39,340 bases of DNA from CAZZBK01 sp964652155 (lineage in GTDB: Bacteria; Planctomycetota; Planctomycetia; Pirellulales; PNKZ01). Below the pieces are notes generated by a model. The model ran no database searches. It saw only the letters and a program-made list of their open reading frames with translations, and had not been told where the DNA came from. This document shows positions 1-7,138 of this stretch, piece by piece. The first letter of the stretch is position 1. Each line of letters begins with the position of its first letter. A program made the translations under genes and the position numbers. The stretch covers positions 1 to 39,340 of the forward strand of contig CAZZBK010000038.1 in NCBI GenBank assembly GCA_964652155.1. The letters run 5' to 3'.

Positions 1-68
1 GAGCCCCCGGCGAACGCGAGGTCAGATGACGCGATGAATTTGCGCCATGGGCGCGACGAGCCCGGTCG

Positions 69-614
69 CTACCAGGGGGCTTCCATGAGGTTGACGATTT
101 GCTCTGCGAGACGTTGGATCGCCTGTTGCTGAGCGGTGACGATCGTCTGACCGGCCTCGGGTATGAAGTTTTGTGGCTGGTCGATTGTGGCCAGCGCGTC
201 AGGAAAGGGGATCGCCTGCGGGTTGCGTAGGTTCATGCCGCGACGGTCCTGCCAACTGACCTCGATGCGGAAATTGAGTTGCAGATTGCGATTCTCACCG
301 GTCGGTTCGTTGAGCAACACCCCTTTGTCGTCGGCGGTGAGTCGACCGAGGAGAATGCTGTCGGCAGTAGCGGCGCTAACCACTTTGAGAGGCGTTTTCG
401 ATTCGATTTCGCGGATGATGGCGTCGGTCAAGCGCTCGCCCAGCCCGCGCCGCAAGGTGGAAGTTTTTACGATGGGTACGGCGACGGTGCGCACGTCGGG
501 GGGATAGAGCGAGCAAGCGCCGAAACGGTACGCGCATCCGCCCAGCGAGCTGGCAGACCATGCGAGGGCCGCGTGCATAAGCCACTGGCGTCGAGAGAGC
601 GCGGCGATCGTCAT
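69..614 (-). CDS. lptE: LptE-like LPS-assembly lipoprotein
   Basis: Predicted 181-aa lipoprotein. LptE partners with the outer-membrane protein LptD to place lipopolysaccharide in the outer leaflet. The N-terminus reads MTIAALSRRQWLMHAALAW and then SLGGC, a lipobox with the lipidated Cys near residue 27. It is followed by the AYRFG-type start of the mature LptE fold. The body (DVRTVAVPIVKTSTLRRGLGERLTDAI split over residues 40-70) matches the family pattern 'sVaVp.f.n.t.rrglE..lt.al'. The reading frame is open further upstream, but the ATG at 614 lies 14 bases after the bamD-like stop and gives the signal peptide, so it is preferred. The signal carries SRRQW, a Tat-like twin arginine. The family call is by pattern recognition. 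Co-transcription with the bamD-like gene is inferred from spacing. Confidence 0.75.
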   Translation of the reverse strand: MTIAALSRRQWLMHAALAWSASSLGGCAYRFGACSLYPPDVRTVAVPIVKTSTLRRGLGERLTDAIIREIESKTPLKVVSAATADSILLGRLTADDKGVLLNEPTGENRNLQLNFRIEVSWQDRRGMNLRNPQAIPFPDALATIDQPQNFIPEAGQTIVTAQQQAIQRLAEQIVNLMEAPW

Positions 615-628
615 GGCGCGGTGCGACC

Positions 629-1918
629 TCAGCGTTGCGTGCGATCGCGTTCGCCGAAGATCCGGCCGACCCAATTGAAGTATTGCGTGGGCTGGGGCGG
701 CAGGTCCTTGGTCTCGTCGAGCCGTTGCTGGGCTTGGGGCCCGTACTGGGTGTCGGCGTAATCGCGCACGATCATCAGGTAGAAATGCCGGGCGGCGCCG
801 TAATACTTGCGGCGGTAGTAGTACTCGCCGTTGTCCCAATCGCGCTCGGCCAGTTGGTTGCGAATCTTGGCTTGGGCCGCTGTCAATCGTTCGCGCTCGG
901 CCGTTTGAGTCGGCGACACCTGGGCGAGCGTGTCTCGACAGAGCTTGTCGGCTTCTTCGAGCGGCCGGTGGTCGTATTGCGGGCCTTGGTACGAGAGCAT
1001 TTTGCTCTGCAGGCCAAGCAACTGCGACTCCATGTAATGTTCGCTATGCGGATATTCCTTGCGGATCATGTCGTAGTTGTAGGCCGCGTCTTCGTACCGA
1101 CCGCGCAGGAAGTTGTGATCGGCGACGCGTTTGACGGCGTCGTCGGCGAGTGGCCCGGTCGGGTCCTGGAGCCGAATCCCCTCGAAGGCCGTCGTCGAAT
1201 AGCCGCGGGTGTCGAACGTGGGGCGCGTTTTGTCGATGAAGTTGGGGGCGTAGTTAAGGACCTTCTCTCCCTTTTGTTCCCAGTAGACGCCGATGGCAAA
1301 CAGGCGCTGCACGGCTTTGTCGAGGTAGCGTGAGTTCTCGTACTTTTTGAGCAGTCCGGAGTAGGCGTCGTAAGCCTTGTTGTACTGGTCCGAGAAGAAC
1401 AGGCTCTCGGCTTCCAGGAACATCGCGTCTTCTTCGAGCGTCGAGTCGGGCCAGCGGAAGGCGGCGGTGTGATACGCCTTGACGGCATTGGCAAACTCTT
1501 TTTTCAGAAACAGGTCGTTGCCCTCGGCGAGCTTGGCTCGGGCCAGCTTTTCGTCGGGCCCCATCCCGATGGCCTTCAGTGCGGTGCTGCTCAGGTTGGT
1601 CGGCTTGAGCGACTCGCTGGTTTTTTCCCACCAGGACTTTTGTTCCAAGGCGTTGGGGGCATCGCCGAGCGAGACCCCGGGCACGGCGCTGGCTTGCTGC
1701 GCGCGGGCGTCGTACGCCTGCTGATCGAAAGAGGCGGGGACGACTCCCTGCTGCTGGGCTGGTGTCGCGGCGGGGTCGGGTGTGGCCGGCTTTTGAGCTT
1801 GGATGAACGGATCCGTCGCCGGTGGGCGATTGAATTGCTGGCAGCCCGCGAGCGCAACGCACACCGCGAGCGTCGCAACGCGCCCCATGACCAGCCGAGA
1901 TGAGCAACCGACATCCAT
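629..1918 (-). CDS. BamD-like TPR lipoprotein, outer-membrane protein assembly
   Basis: 429-aa predicted lipoprotein. BamD-type proteins are TPR lipoproteins of the BAM complex that inserts beta-barrel proteins in the outer membrane. A hydrophobic signal ends in VALAGC, a good lipobox (Cys about residue 26). A Pro/Ala/Gln-rich linker of about 90 residues follows. TPR-like repeats start near residue 125 (LAEGNDLFLKKEFANAVKAY, then FRWPDSTLEEDAMFLEAESL) and resume at FLRGRYEDAAYNYDMIRKEY and EYYYRRKYYGAARHFYLMIV. The last block is typical of the BamD C-terminus. At 429 aa it is much longer than E. coli BamD (about 245 aa), with extra repeats. A second ATG at 1888 would keep the signal peptide, and neither start has a convincing Shine-Dalgarno. 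It sits directly before the lptE-like gene. Confidence 0.72.
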   Translation of the reverse strand: MDVGCSSRLVMGRVATLAVCVALAGCQQFNRPPATDPFIQAQKPATPDPAATPAQQQGVVPASFDQQAYDARAQQASAVPGVSLGDAPNALEQKSWWEKTSESLKPTNLSSTALKAIGMGPDEKLARAKLAEGNDLFLKKEFANAVKAYHTAAFRWPDSTLEEDAMFLEAESLFFSDQYNKAYDAYSGLLKKYENSRYLDKAVQRLFAIGVYWEQKGEKVLNYAPNFIDKTRPTFDTRGYSTTAFEGIRLQDPTGPLADDAVKRVADHNFLRGRYEDAAYNYDMIRKEYPHSEHYMESQLLGLQSKMLSYQGPQYDHRPLEEADKLCRDTLAQVSPTQTAERERLTAAQAKIRNQLAERDWDNGEYYYRRKYYGAARHFYLMIVRDYADTQYGPQAQQRLDETKDLPPQPTQYFNWVGRIFGERDRTQR

Positions 1919-1929
1919 GTCGTTTAACT

Positions 1930-2685
1930 TTAGTGAGCCAGGATTCCTAGAAACTCATGCAAGCGCGGTTTGTGTCCCAACAGATGACTGATGTACTGAT
2001 TCAACACGCCACGCATCTCGCCCTGCACAGCCCGCGGCAGCTCGGGCAGGGCGGCCTGCGTGCCCGCCGCGAGAAAATGCAGCAGGGTCTCCCAGGCCGC
2101 TCGGCTCAACGAGACCACGGCCGACTTGCCGGGCCGACAGCGCGAGCAAAGCACGCCGCCGTTGAGCAGACCGAACGCGATTCGTTGCGAGTTGATGACT
2201 TCCGTGCCACATTCCACGCATTGATCCAACGAGGGTAAATGTCCGAGCAGTCGCAGTGCTTCCAGTTCAAATCGCACGAGCAGCGCCGCCACGTTGCCGT
2301 CGGTCGAGTCGAGTGCTTCCAAGGTGTTGCAGGCCAGGTCGAATAGTTCCGGATGAGGATCGCCGTTGTCGGTCAGCTCGCCGAGCAGCTCGGCGACATA
2401 GTAGCCCGCGTACAGGCGTGACAAGTCGCAACGAGCGGCTCGAAACCGGCGTTCCAACTTGGCTTCGGTCAGCAAGTCGAGCGCTCCGGACGATTTGCGG
2501 AGGAACACTATCCGACACACGCACAGCAGGTCAAGGGCACCCTCGAAAGGCCCCTTGAGTCGACGTGCTCCCTTCGCTAGCGCTTGCACTTTGCCAAACT
2601 CGCGCGTGAGCAACGTGACCACCAGGCTCGTCTCGCTGAACTCGATCGTGCGCAGAACGATGGCCAGCGATTTCTCGGCGTTCAT
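1930..2685 (-). CDS. recO: DNA repair protein RecO
   Basis: 251 aa, the usual RecO length. RecO acts with RecR (encoded here at 33508-34107) to load RecA on SSB-covered single-stranded DNA in the RecF pathway. The N-terminal OB-fold block reads KSLAIVLRTIEFSETSLVV and then LLTREFGKVQALAKGARR, the standard RecO opening. A zinc-finger pattern is visible with Cys156, Cys159, Cys180 and Cys183 (CVEC and CSRC). Between these blocks is the helical segment with LYAGYYVAELL. The start ATG overlaps the ybeY stop by four bases (ATGA, 2682-2685), so the two genes are probably translationally coupled. No unusual feature. Confidence 0.93.
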   Translation of the reverse strand: MNAEKSLAIVLRTIEFSETSLVVTLLTREFGKVQALAKGARRLKGPFEGALDLLCVCRIVFLRKSSGALDLLTEAKLERRFRAARCDLSRLYAGYYVAELLGELTDNGDPHPELFDLACNTLEALDSTDGNVAALLVRFELEALRLLGHLPSLDQCVECGTEVINSQRIAFGLLNGGVLCSRCRPGKSAVVSLSRAAWETLLHFLAAGTQAALPELPRAVQGEMRGVLNQYISHLLGHKPRLHEFLGILAH

Positions 2686-3155
2686 GACCGCGGCTCCGAC
2701 ACAGGGTCGTAGCGCGGTTCAATGCCCAATGCCAGCATGACGGCCCGTTCCTGCTCGCGCATCGTGACCAGATCGGCAGGCGTCAGGTCGTCGTAGCCGA
2801 CGAGGTGCAGCATGCCATGCACGACGTACAGGAGCAACTCGTGCTCGGTGCTCCAGCCCAGCCTTGTGGCCGTGGCAGCGGCCGTGTCGGCCGAGACGAT
2901 CACCTCACCGCCGAGGCCCGTCTCGTCATCTTCGAGCAGGAAGCTGATGACGTCGGTTGCGTAATCGTGTTGCAAGTAACGGTTGTTCAAGGCGTGGATC
3001 GTGGGATCGTCGACGATCGCGATGCTGATAGTGGCGTTGGTGATGTGGGCTTCGCGGAGCACGTGTTCGACCGCGGTTTGCAAGCGCGACGGGTCATGCT
3101 GATAGCAGGGGTGCTCGTTGGTGATCTCGATGTGCAGCATGTCGAACTCAGCCAC
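2682..3155 (-). CDS. ybeY: Endoribonuclease YbeY (16S rRNA maturation)
   Basis: 157 aa, normal length for YbeY, a metal-dependent single-strand endoribonuclease involved in 16S rRNA 3' maturation and 70S quality control. The conserved segments LNNRYLQHDYATDVISF (residues 56-72) and HGMLHLVGYDD (113-123) are present. The family metal motif is normally H-x3-H-x5-H. Here His113 and His117 are kept, but the third ligand position is Asp123. Asp can bind zinc, so the enzyme is probably still active, but this is inference. A start at the internal Met6 (3140) is also possible. Coupled to recO by a four-base overlap. The common phoH and HD-domain neighbours are not present upstream. Confidence 0.9.
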   Translation of the reverse strand: MAEFDMLHIEITNEHPCYQHDPSRLQTAVEHVLREAHITNATISIAIVDDPTIHALNNRYLQHDYATDVISFLLEDDETGLGGEVIVSADTAAATATRLGWSTEHELLLYVVHGMLHLVGYDDLTPADLVTMREQERAVMLALGIEPRYDPVSEPRS

Positions 3156-3264
3156 TCGCTCTCATGGCCGGTCTCTCGGGGACCGGAAGTGACAAAACAC
3201 ACGTTCAACTTCGTTGTGTGTGACAACCGTATTCACACATTCTACCGCCGATGATGACCGATCG

Positions 3265-3921
3265 TCAGGCCTGCCCCGTTGGTTGCTGGGAACCCGCTTG
3301 GCGAGCCACCACCACAATCTGCCGCGCAAAATCGATCCCGATCAGGCGAAAGAGCCAGCCGAACACATACTGCCGCAAGACCCGTCGATGCAGCGGGTCG
3401 TGATAGATACGATAGATCGCGAGCACCTCGTACCCCGCCGCCGCGAGCAGGCCTGCGAGTTCGTCGTAGCATAGCGGCGTGCGATGCGTGGCGTCGCGCA
3501 GATAGGCCGGTGGGTAATAGGTGTTGGGCGTGCTCAGAATGAGTCGCCCGCCGGGCTCGAGCACGCCGCGAATCGCAGCCAACCACGGCTCGATCTCTTC
3601 AAGCGGAAGATGCTCGACGACCTCAAGAGCGAACACGAGCGGAAATTTTTCGGTGACCTCGTTTAGCGTGTGATAGTCATGTTCTCCGGCACGATCGATA
3701 TCGAGCGAGCGATATTCCAGCGCGGGCTCGTGGCGCCGTAGATGTTCTTGAAAGCGTCGGTCTCCTGCGCCAATCTCCAGCACGCGCATCAAACCATGCG
3801 ACTCACATCGAACGATATCGCTGGCGCGTTTGCGGAGGGGCAAATCGAAGATGCGACCAAAGCGCTGGGCGGCTGCGCGGCGATGCTCAAAGAGACGAGA
3901 CCACGAAATGCGCTTGCACAT
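3265..3921 (-). CDS. Class I SAM-dependent methyltransferase
   Basis: 218 aa with the Rossmann-type methyltransferase core. Motif I is VLEIGAGD at about residues 47-54. An acidic post-I segment, YRSLDID, follows at about 71-77. Motif IV-like ALEVVEHLPLEE is at about 95-106, and RGVLEPGGRLILSTPN is at about 114-129. The last two blocks are typical of the Methyltransf_11/UbiE-like group that methylates small molecules or lipids. The C-terminus has a more hydrophobic, Arg-flanked helix (QYVFGWLFRLIGIDFARQIV), which may contact membrane. Substrate unknown. The ATG at 3921 is supported by the natural start of the domain. It is separated from ybeY by 109 bases, so it may have its own transcript. 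Confidence 0.8.
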   Translation of the reverse strand: MCKRISWSRLFEHRRAAAQRFGRIFDLPLRKRASDIVRCESHGLMRVLEIGAGDRRFQEHLRRHEPALEYRSLDIDRAGEHDYHTLNEVTEKFPLVFALEVVEHLPLEEIEPWLAAIRGVLEPGGRLILSTPNTYYPPAYLRDATHRTPLCYDELAGLLAAAGYEVLAIYRIYHDPLHRRVLRQYVFGWLFRLIGIDFARQIVVVARQAGSQQPTGQA

Positions 3922-4005
3922 TTAAGCCGATTGCGTAGGATGATGGCATCACGCCTGCACTGATAGCCAGTGCGAACGCGATGCTAAAGCCGAACCATAC
4001 CGACG

Positions 4006-4045
4006 TCGACTTGTCTAACGACTAACGTGGTGTCAGACAAGTCGA
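4006..4045. repeat. 11-bp perfect inverted repeat in the leader of the Lys-rich peptide gene
   Basis: TCGACTTGTCT at 4006-4016 pairs perfectly with AGACAAGTCGA at 4035-4045 around an 18-base loop. A second, shorter stem (TCACGA 4061-4066 with TCGTGA 4076-4081) follows. Both lie between the divergent methyltransferase start and the Shine-Dalgarno at 4137. They may form a structured leader or an operator. No T-tract follows, so a terminator is unlikely. Confidence 0.55.
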
Positions 4046-4136
4046 GTCGATGACGTGGGATCACGATTCTGGTGTTCGTGATGAGCGACGTTGCCACCCA
4101 GCGCGGCGCGACACTCATTGACACCGCCATTCTGTT

Positions 4137-4142
4137 AGGAGG
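4137..4142 (+). promoter_or_regulatory. Consensus ribosome binding site of the Lys-rich peptide
   Basis: AGGAGG, a perfect anti-SD match, lies seven bases before the ATG at 4150. Most genes in this window have weak or no Shine-Dalgarno, so its strength argues that the tiny frame is translated. Confidence 0.75.
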
Positions 4143-4149
4143 ATAGACC

Positions 4150-4212
4150 ATGGCCAAGAAGAAGGCTGCCAAGAAGGCAGCGAAGAAAGCCGCCAAGAAA
4201 AAGAAGAAGTAG
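4150..4212 (+). CDS. 20-residue Lys/Ala peptide (histone H1-tail-like)
   Basis: Encodes Met-Ala followed by alternating Lys and Ala-Ala blocks and a final run of five Lys, then TAG. In total there are 12 Lys and 7 Ala in 20 residues. The composition matches the KKAAKKAA tails of bacterial histone H1-like and some HU proteins, which bind DNA or RNA without sequence specificity. No globular domain is present. Support for expression is a perfect AGGAGG seven bases upstream and a strong intrinsic terminator 64 bases downstream, so the gene is a compact self-contained unit. Function is not known from sequence. Nucleoid, polyanion or ribosome association is an inference from charge. It could also be a remnant of a longer Lys-rich protein, but no coding homology extends upstream. 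Confidence 0.62.
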   Translation: MAKKKAAKKAAKKAAKKKKK

Positions 4213-4275
4213 TGTGGCGCGGTCCACGTGACCGCAAGACCGCTTCTCATTTCTGGCCCCACGCAACAACGAGAA

Positions 4276-4308
4276 AGAAAAGCCCGGTTCTCTGAGCCGG
4301 GCTTTTCT
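4276..4308 (+). terminator. Intrinsic terminator after the Lys-rich peptide
   Basis: A 12-bp perfect stem (4276-4287 with 4297-4308) has a 9-base loop (4288-4296), core AGCCCGG/CCGGGCT. The descending arm carries TTTTC and then TATTTC. An A-rich ascending arm makes it potentially bidirectional. Confidence 0.85.
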
Positions 4309-4570
4309 ATTTCGATCAGCCCCTCACGCATCAGCCCCTCTCGGCCCCCCAGGGCGCGCTCGGGAATGGATCAGGAACCCCACTGGGTATAGAGCCGCCC
4401 ATTCGGGTGGGTTTTCGGTGAATCGGTTAAAACGCTTGGCAGAAGCGGCTCGTTTCGTTCATAATGGCAACTTGATACGTATCCCGCCCGTTCGACCTCT
4501 GTCGGCTCCGCGTTCAAAAGCAGCGGCACCGCCAGATCCTTCCGCCTATTACATTGCTGCTTCCCCGGTT

Positions 4571-7072
4571 ATGGAGATCCGAATCGTGATGTCTCTGCGC
4601 GCCGCTTGTCGGATCCGTTCGTACTGTCTATTCCTGTTAGCCTTGGCAGGGCTAACGCCGGCCCTGGCCGCCGACGGCCTGACGGTCGTGCCGAGCGCGG
4701 TCAAGCTCGACGGCAACTTTTCACAGGTCCAACTCGTCGTCGCGGCGTCGGCGTCGGCCGACAAGCTCGACAAGCGGAGCGAGGATTTGACCCGCGCCGC
4801 AACGTACCGCTCGTCGGATGAAAAAGTCGCGCGCGTCACCGCGCACGGGCAAGTGCAAGCCGCAGGCAATGGTCGGGCGACCATCGAGGTTACGGCTGGC
4901 AAACAGCGGCAGTCGGTGTCGGTCGAGGTGCTTAACATCGTCGCCGAGCCGCAAGTCAGTTTCACGGAGTTGGTCGTGCCGCTGCTCAGCAAAGCGGGCT
5001 GCAACCAAGCCGCCTGCCATGCCGCGCAACATGGCAAGGGAGGCTTCAAGCTCTCGGTCTTCGGTTACGCTCCGGACGAAGACTACGCGATGATGGCCCG
5101 CGACCGACAGGCGCGGCGTGTGAATATGCATGAGCCGGAGATGAGCCTGATTCTCCGCAAACCCACGCTCGGCGTGCCGCATGCCGGCAACAAGCGTATC
5201 GAGAAGGACTCGATGGATTACCAAATCGTTCGCGAGTGGATTCGCTCGGGCGCGAAGCCGCCGCAAAAGGCAGACGCTCAGGTCACTAAGATTCGCGTCT
5301 TCCCGACCGAACGACTGCACAGCTCGAAGGTCCACCAGCAATTGCGCGTCGAGGCCGAGTACAACGATGGCCATCGCCGCGACGTGACCCCCTGGGCCAA
5401 GTACGACTCGATGGACGACGCGGTCGTGACGGTCGATGGCTCGGGCTACTACCAATCGATCGGCCGGGGCCAGTCGGCGGTGATGGTCCGCTTCGAGGGG
5501 CAGGCCGAAATCTCGACGGTTGTTATTCCCTACGCGCAGTCGGTTGAGTTGGCCGGCTGGAAGAACAACAACTTCATCGACGAGTTCGCGGCGAACAAGT
5601 TCCGCGAGTTGGGCATAGCCCCCTCCGGACTGTGCGACGACGCGGCCTTTGTGCGCCGCGCTTATCTCGACGCCACCGGCACGCTCCCCACCCCTGCTCA
5701 GGCCACCGCCTTTCTCGATGCCAAAGACCCCCACAAGCGCGCGCAGCTCATCGACGAACTGCTCGGGCTGACGGGGGACCCCAAGCGCGACATCCACAAC
5801 AATGCCTACGCCGGCTATTGGTCGATCAAATGGGCCGACCTGATTCGCAACAACAGCGCCACGCTCGGCGAGCAGGGCATGTGGTCGCTTCACAACTGGA
5901 TCAAGGAATCGCTCCGCGAGAACAAGCCGTTCGACAAATTCGTCAATGAACTGATCACCGCCCGCGGCTCGATTTACCGCAGCGGCCCGGCCAACTATTA
6001 CCGCCTGTCGCGCGACACGGCGGAGCTCGCCGAGCATACGGCACAGTTGTTCCTCGGCGTGCGGCTGGCCTGCGCCAAGTGCCATCACCACCCGTTCGAG
6101 AAATACAGCCAGGCCGATTACTACGGCTTCTCGTCGTTCTTCGCCCGGGTCGGCAACAAATCGAGCATCGAGTTCGGCCTGTTTGGCCGCGAATCGGTGA
6201 TCGTCGTCAAAGACACCGGAGACGTGCGGCACCCGCGCACCGGCGAGCAGCTCAAGCCGACGCCCCTCGATGGCCAGCCGCTCGAGACCGAGTCCCCCGA
6301 CCGTCGCATGGACTTGGCCCATTGGTTGACCGCCAAAGACAATCAATTCTTCGCCCGCAATATCGCCAATCGCTATATGGGCTACCTGCTGGGCCGTGGC
6401 CTGGTCGAGCCGGTGGACGACATGCGGGCAACGAACCCGGCGACCAATGGTCCGCTGCTCGACCGATTGGCCAAGGAATTTGTCGACAGCAACTACAATG
6501 TCAAACAACTGATGCGGTTGATCCTCAATTCGCGCCTCTATCAGCTCGACTCGCAACCGACCCCGGAGAATATCGGCGACGCGAAGTTTTACACCTATTT
6601 CAAGGTCAAGCGGATTGGCGCCGAGGCGTTGCTCGACGCGATCGATCAGGTGACCGGCACGCAAACCAAGTTCAAGAACCTGCCGCTCGGCACTCGGGCC
6701 ATCGAGTTGCCCGACTCGAACTACGGCGACTATTTCTTGACGACGTTTGGCAAGCCGCTGCGCGTCAGCGTGTGCGAATGCGAACGGGTCCCCGACGAGA
6801 ATTTGTCCCAAGCGCTGCATACGCTCAACGGCGACACGCTGGCGGCCAAGATGACGGACGCCAAGGGGCGTTTGGCCAAGCTGATCGCTGCCAAGAAGCC
6901 GCTCAACGAAGCGGTCACCGATCTGTACCTCACGGCACTCGCGCGTCGACCGACCGACAAAGAGTTGGCCGCCTGCCAAAAGTGGCTCGATAAGAGCCCT
7001 TCGCCCCAGGTGTTCTACGAAGATTTGCTCTGGTCGCTGATCAACTCGAAGCAATTCCTGTTCATTCACTAA
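4571..7072 (+). CDS. DUF1549/DUF1553 planctomycete protein with Ig-like and cytochrome-like regions
   Basis: 833-aa exported protein of a family almost confined to Planctomycetes and relatives. Its function is unproven, though it is often linked to polysaccharide use. The signal peptide is MSLRAACRIRSYC plus a Leu/Ala core ending LTPALA. A bacterial Ig-like (BIG2) domain follows, then a PSCyt-like segment with C144-x4-C149-H150 (CNQAACH), and a second BIG2-like domain near residues 225-310. DUF1549 follows at about 330-540, with CAKCHHHP at 501-508, a heme-like CxxCH. DUF1553 covers about 580-830, starting at RRMDLAHWL. The ATG at 4571 or 4589 gives the signal peptide; 4589 has GGAG 12 bases upstream. 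The frame is open upstream with only a GTG at 4418, which is not preferred. The usual DUF1501 partner does not follow it. Confidence 0.85.
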   Translation: MEIRIVMSLRAACRIRSYCLFLLALAGLTPALAADGLTVVPSAVKLDGNFSQVQLVVAASASADKLDKRSEDLTRAATYRSSDEKVARVTAHGQVQAAGNGRATIEVTAGKQRQSVSVEVLNIVAEPQVSFTELVVPLLSKAGCNQAACHAAQHGKGGFKLSVFGYAPDEDYAMMARDRQARRVNMHEPEMSLILRKPTLGVPHAGNKRIEKDSMDYQIVREWIRSGAKPPQKADAQVTKIRVFPTERLHSSKVHQQLRVEAEYNDGHRRDVTPWAKYDSMDDAVVTVDGSGYYQSIGRGQSAVMVRFEGQAEISTVVIPYAQSVELAGWKNNNFIDEFAANKFRELGIAPSGLCDDAAFVRRAYLDATGTLPTPAQATAFLDAKDPHKRAQLIDELLGLTGDPKRDIHNNAYAGYWSIKWADLIRNNSATLGEQGMWSLHNWIKESLRENKPFDKFVNELITARGSIYRSGPANYYRLSRDTAELAEHTAQLFLGVRLACAKCHHHPFEKYSQADYYGFSSFFARVGNKSSIEFGLFGRESVIVVKDTGDVRHPRTGEQLKPTPLDGQPLETESPDRRMDLAHWLTAKDNQFFARNIANRYMGYLLGRGLVEPVDDMRATNPATNGPLLDRLAKEFVDSNYNVKQLMRLILNSRLYQLDSQPTPENIGDAKFYTYFKVKRIGAEALLDAIDQVTGTQTKFKNLPLGTRAIELPDSNYGDYFLTTFGKPLRVSVCECERVPDENLSQALHTLNGDTLAAKMTDAKGRLAKLIAAKKPLNEAVTDLYLTALARRPTDKELAACQKWLDKSPSPQVFYEDLLWSLINSKQFLFIH

Positions 7073-7138
7073 ACTGATTCGTTCACGCGGGGTGTCATCA
7101 CCACCGGACCGCGCCGGATTTTTTTGTCGAGGCTGCTT

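Noticed and set aside
1..68. Possible gene start at the left edge
   Set aside because: Only a frame of a few codons ending in TGA is present after a CATGG start, so nothing can be supported.
3984..4331. Minus-strand frame with a Phe-rich hydrophobic stretch
   Set aside because: The Phe/Ala run is the reverse complement of the Lys/Ala codons of the peptide gene, and the rest is the terminator.
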